Source: Dolomedes plantarius
Taxonomy: Eukaryota; Arthropoda; Arachnida; Araneae; Dolomedidae
Assembly (NCBI GenBank): GCA_907164885.2
Contig: OU015497.1
Span: 70,526,472-70,590,471, forward strand
DNA: 64,000 nt
Direction of reading: 5' to 3'
How positions within the stretch are numbered: position 1 is the stretch's first letter; each line of letters begins with the position of its first letter. The notes beneath the pieces are model-generated. The model was not told the origin of the DNA. It saw only the letters and a list, made by a program, of their open reading frames with translations, and did no database searches. This document shows positions 63,778 to 64,000 of the stretch, in pieces. A program made the translations under genes and the position numbers.

Positions 63778-64000
63778 AGTGGAACCTCGCTTAACGAGCA
63801 CCTCGCATAACGAGCAAAATAAATCGTAAAAAATGGCTCGCTTTACGAGCAACATTTCGCATAACGAGTGACGTGGAAGGAAGTCCCCTCTTCACGTCGC
63901 TCGGATCGTCACGTCACCAGGATCATCAGCGGCCGAAAAATAAGTATTTGAGGGTAGTCATGGATGGTTCGAGAAGCAAATATTATGGTACTGGAGGATA
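63778..64000 (+). mobile_element. Left end of a Tigger/pogo-type element, cut by the window
   Basis: TAGTGGAACCTCGCTTAACG then AGCACCTCGCATAACGAGCA: the (C)AGTGGAACCTCGC start and repeated TAACGAGC subterminal motifs are characteristic of Tigger-like termini. TA precedes it. A GC-rich segment with CACGTCGCTCGGATCGTCAC follows; the transposase, if any, lies beyond the window. Confidence 0.6.

Overview
This is an AT-rich, repeat-dominated stretch of an animal nuclear genome. The transposon mixture (several IS630/Tc1/mariner lineages, Tigger/pogo, a Penelope-like element, a Jockey-type LINE, tRNA-derived SINEs, solo LTRs) together with very long (TA)n arrays points to an arthropod, most likely a chelicerate such as a spider. 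This is an inference from element types: Jockey is typical of arthropods, but a mollusc cannot be excluded from this window. I recognise no intact host gene, no rRNA or functional tRNA gene, and nothing prokaryotic (no operons, CRISPR or ribosome binding sites).

Layout. 1-50: end of a DD41D mariner. 3.3-4.9 kb: broken Tigger/pogo transposase with a TTAA-flanked MITE inside. 5.6-6.6 kb: decayed long-TIR element. 6.6-9.55 kb: compound repeat (fold-back unit, minisatellite-bearing element, tRNA-like module). 9.55-10.26 kb: DD36E transposase remnant. 10.3-15.6 kb: non-coding LTR retroelement with two LTRs that read as identical, followed by an inverted solo LTR (15.65-16.2 kb). 16.7-17.5 kb: another ACTAGC-type repeat. 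17.5-22.5 kb: second copy of the compound repeat, carrying a nearly complete DD41D mariner with visible inverted repeats. 22.7-24.1 kb: another solo LTR and minisatellite element. 25.9-28 kb: 117-bp tandem repeat and two MITEs. 29.2-30.3 kb: minisatellite element. 32.2-33.7 kb: Tc1 (DD34E). 36.3-37.9 kb: four tandem units of about 400 bp. 38.6-39.7 kb: Tc3-like element with about 220-bp IR/DR ends. 39.7-40.0 kb: tRNA SINE. 43.4-48.6 kb: large long-TIR element carrying a broken gene of the SGCDTTSA (PIN-like) family, with a Tc1-end relic and a nested Jockey LINE. 51.3 kb: mariner-type MITE. 52.4-55 kb: TA arrays and repeat fragments. 57.2-58.7 kb: TTAA MITE and a 411-bp tandem duplication. 60.2-62.6 kb: Penelope-like element with inverted 5' part, then an ACTAGC repeat. 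63.4-64 kb: 152-bp tandem duplication and the left end of a Tigger-like element.

The genes do not form a pathway; the window records serial transposition. The most noteworthy items are the PIN-like gene between roughly 700-bp inverted repeats, the coding-free LTR element with an antisense tRNA-Ser 3'-half at its primer site, the DD41D mariner, the minisatellite-bearing ACTAGC family, and the systematic placement of element ends in (TA)n arrays.
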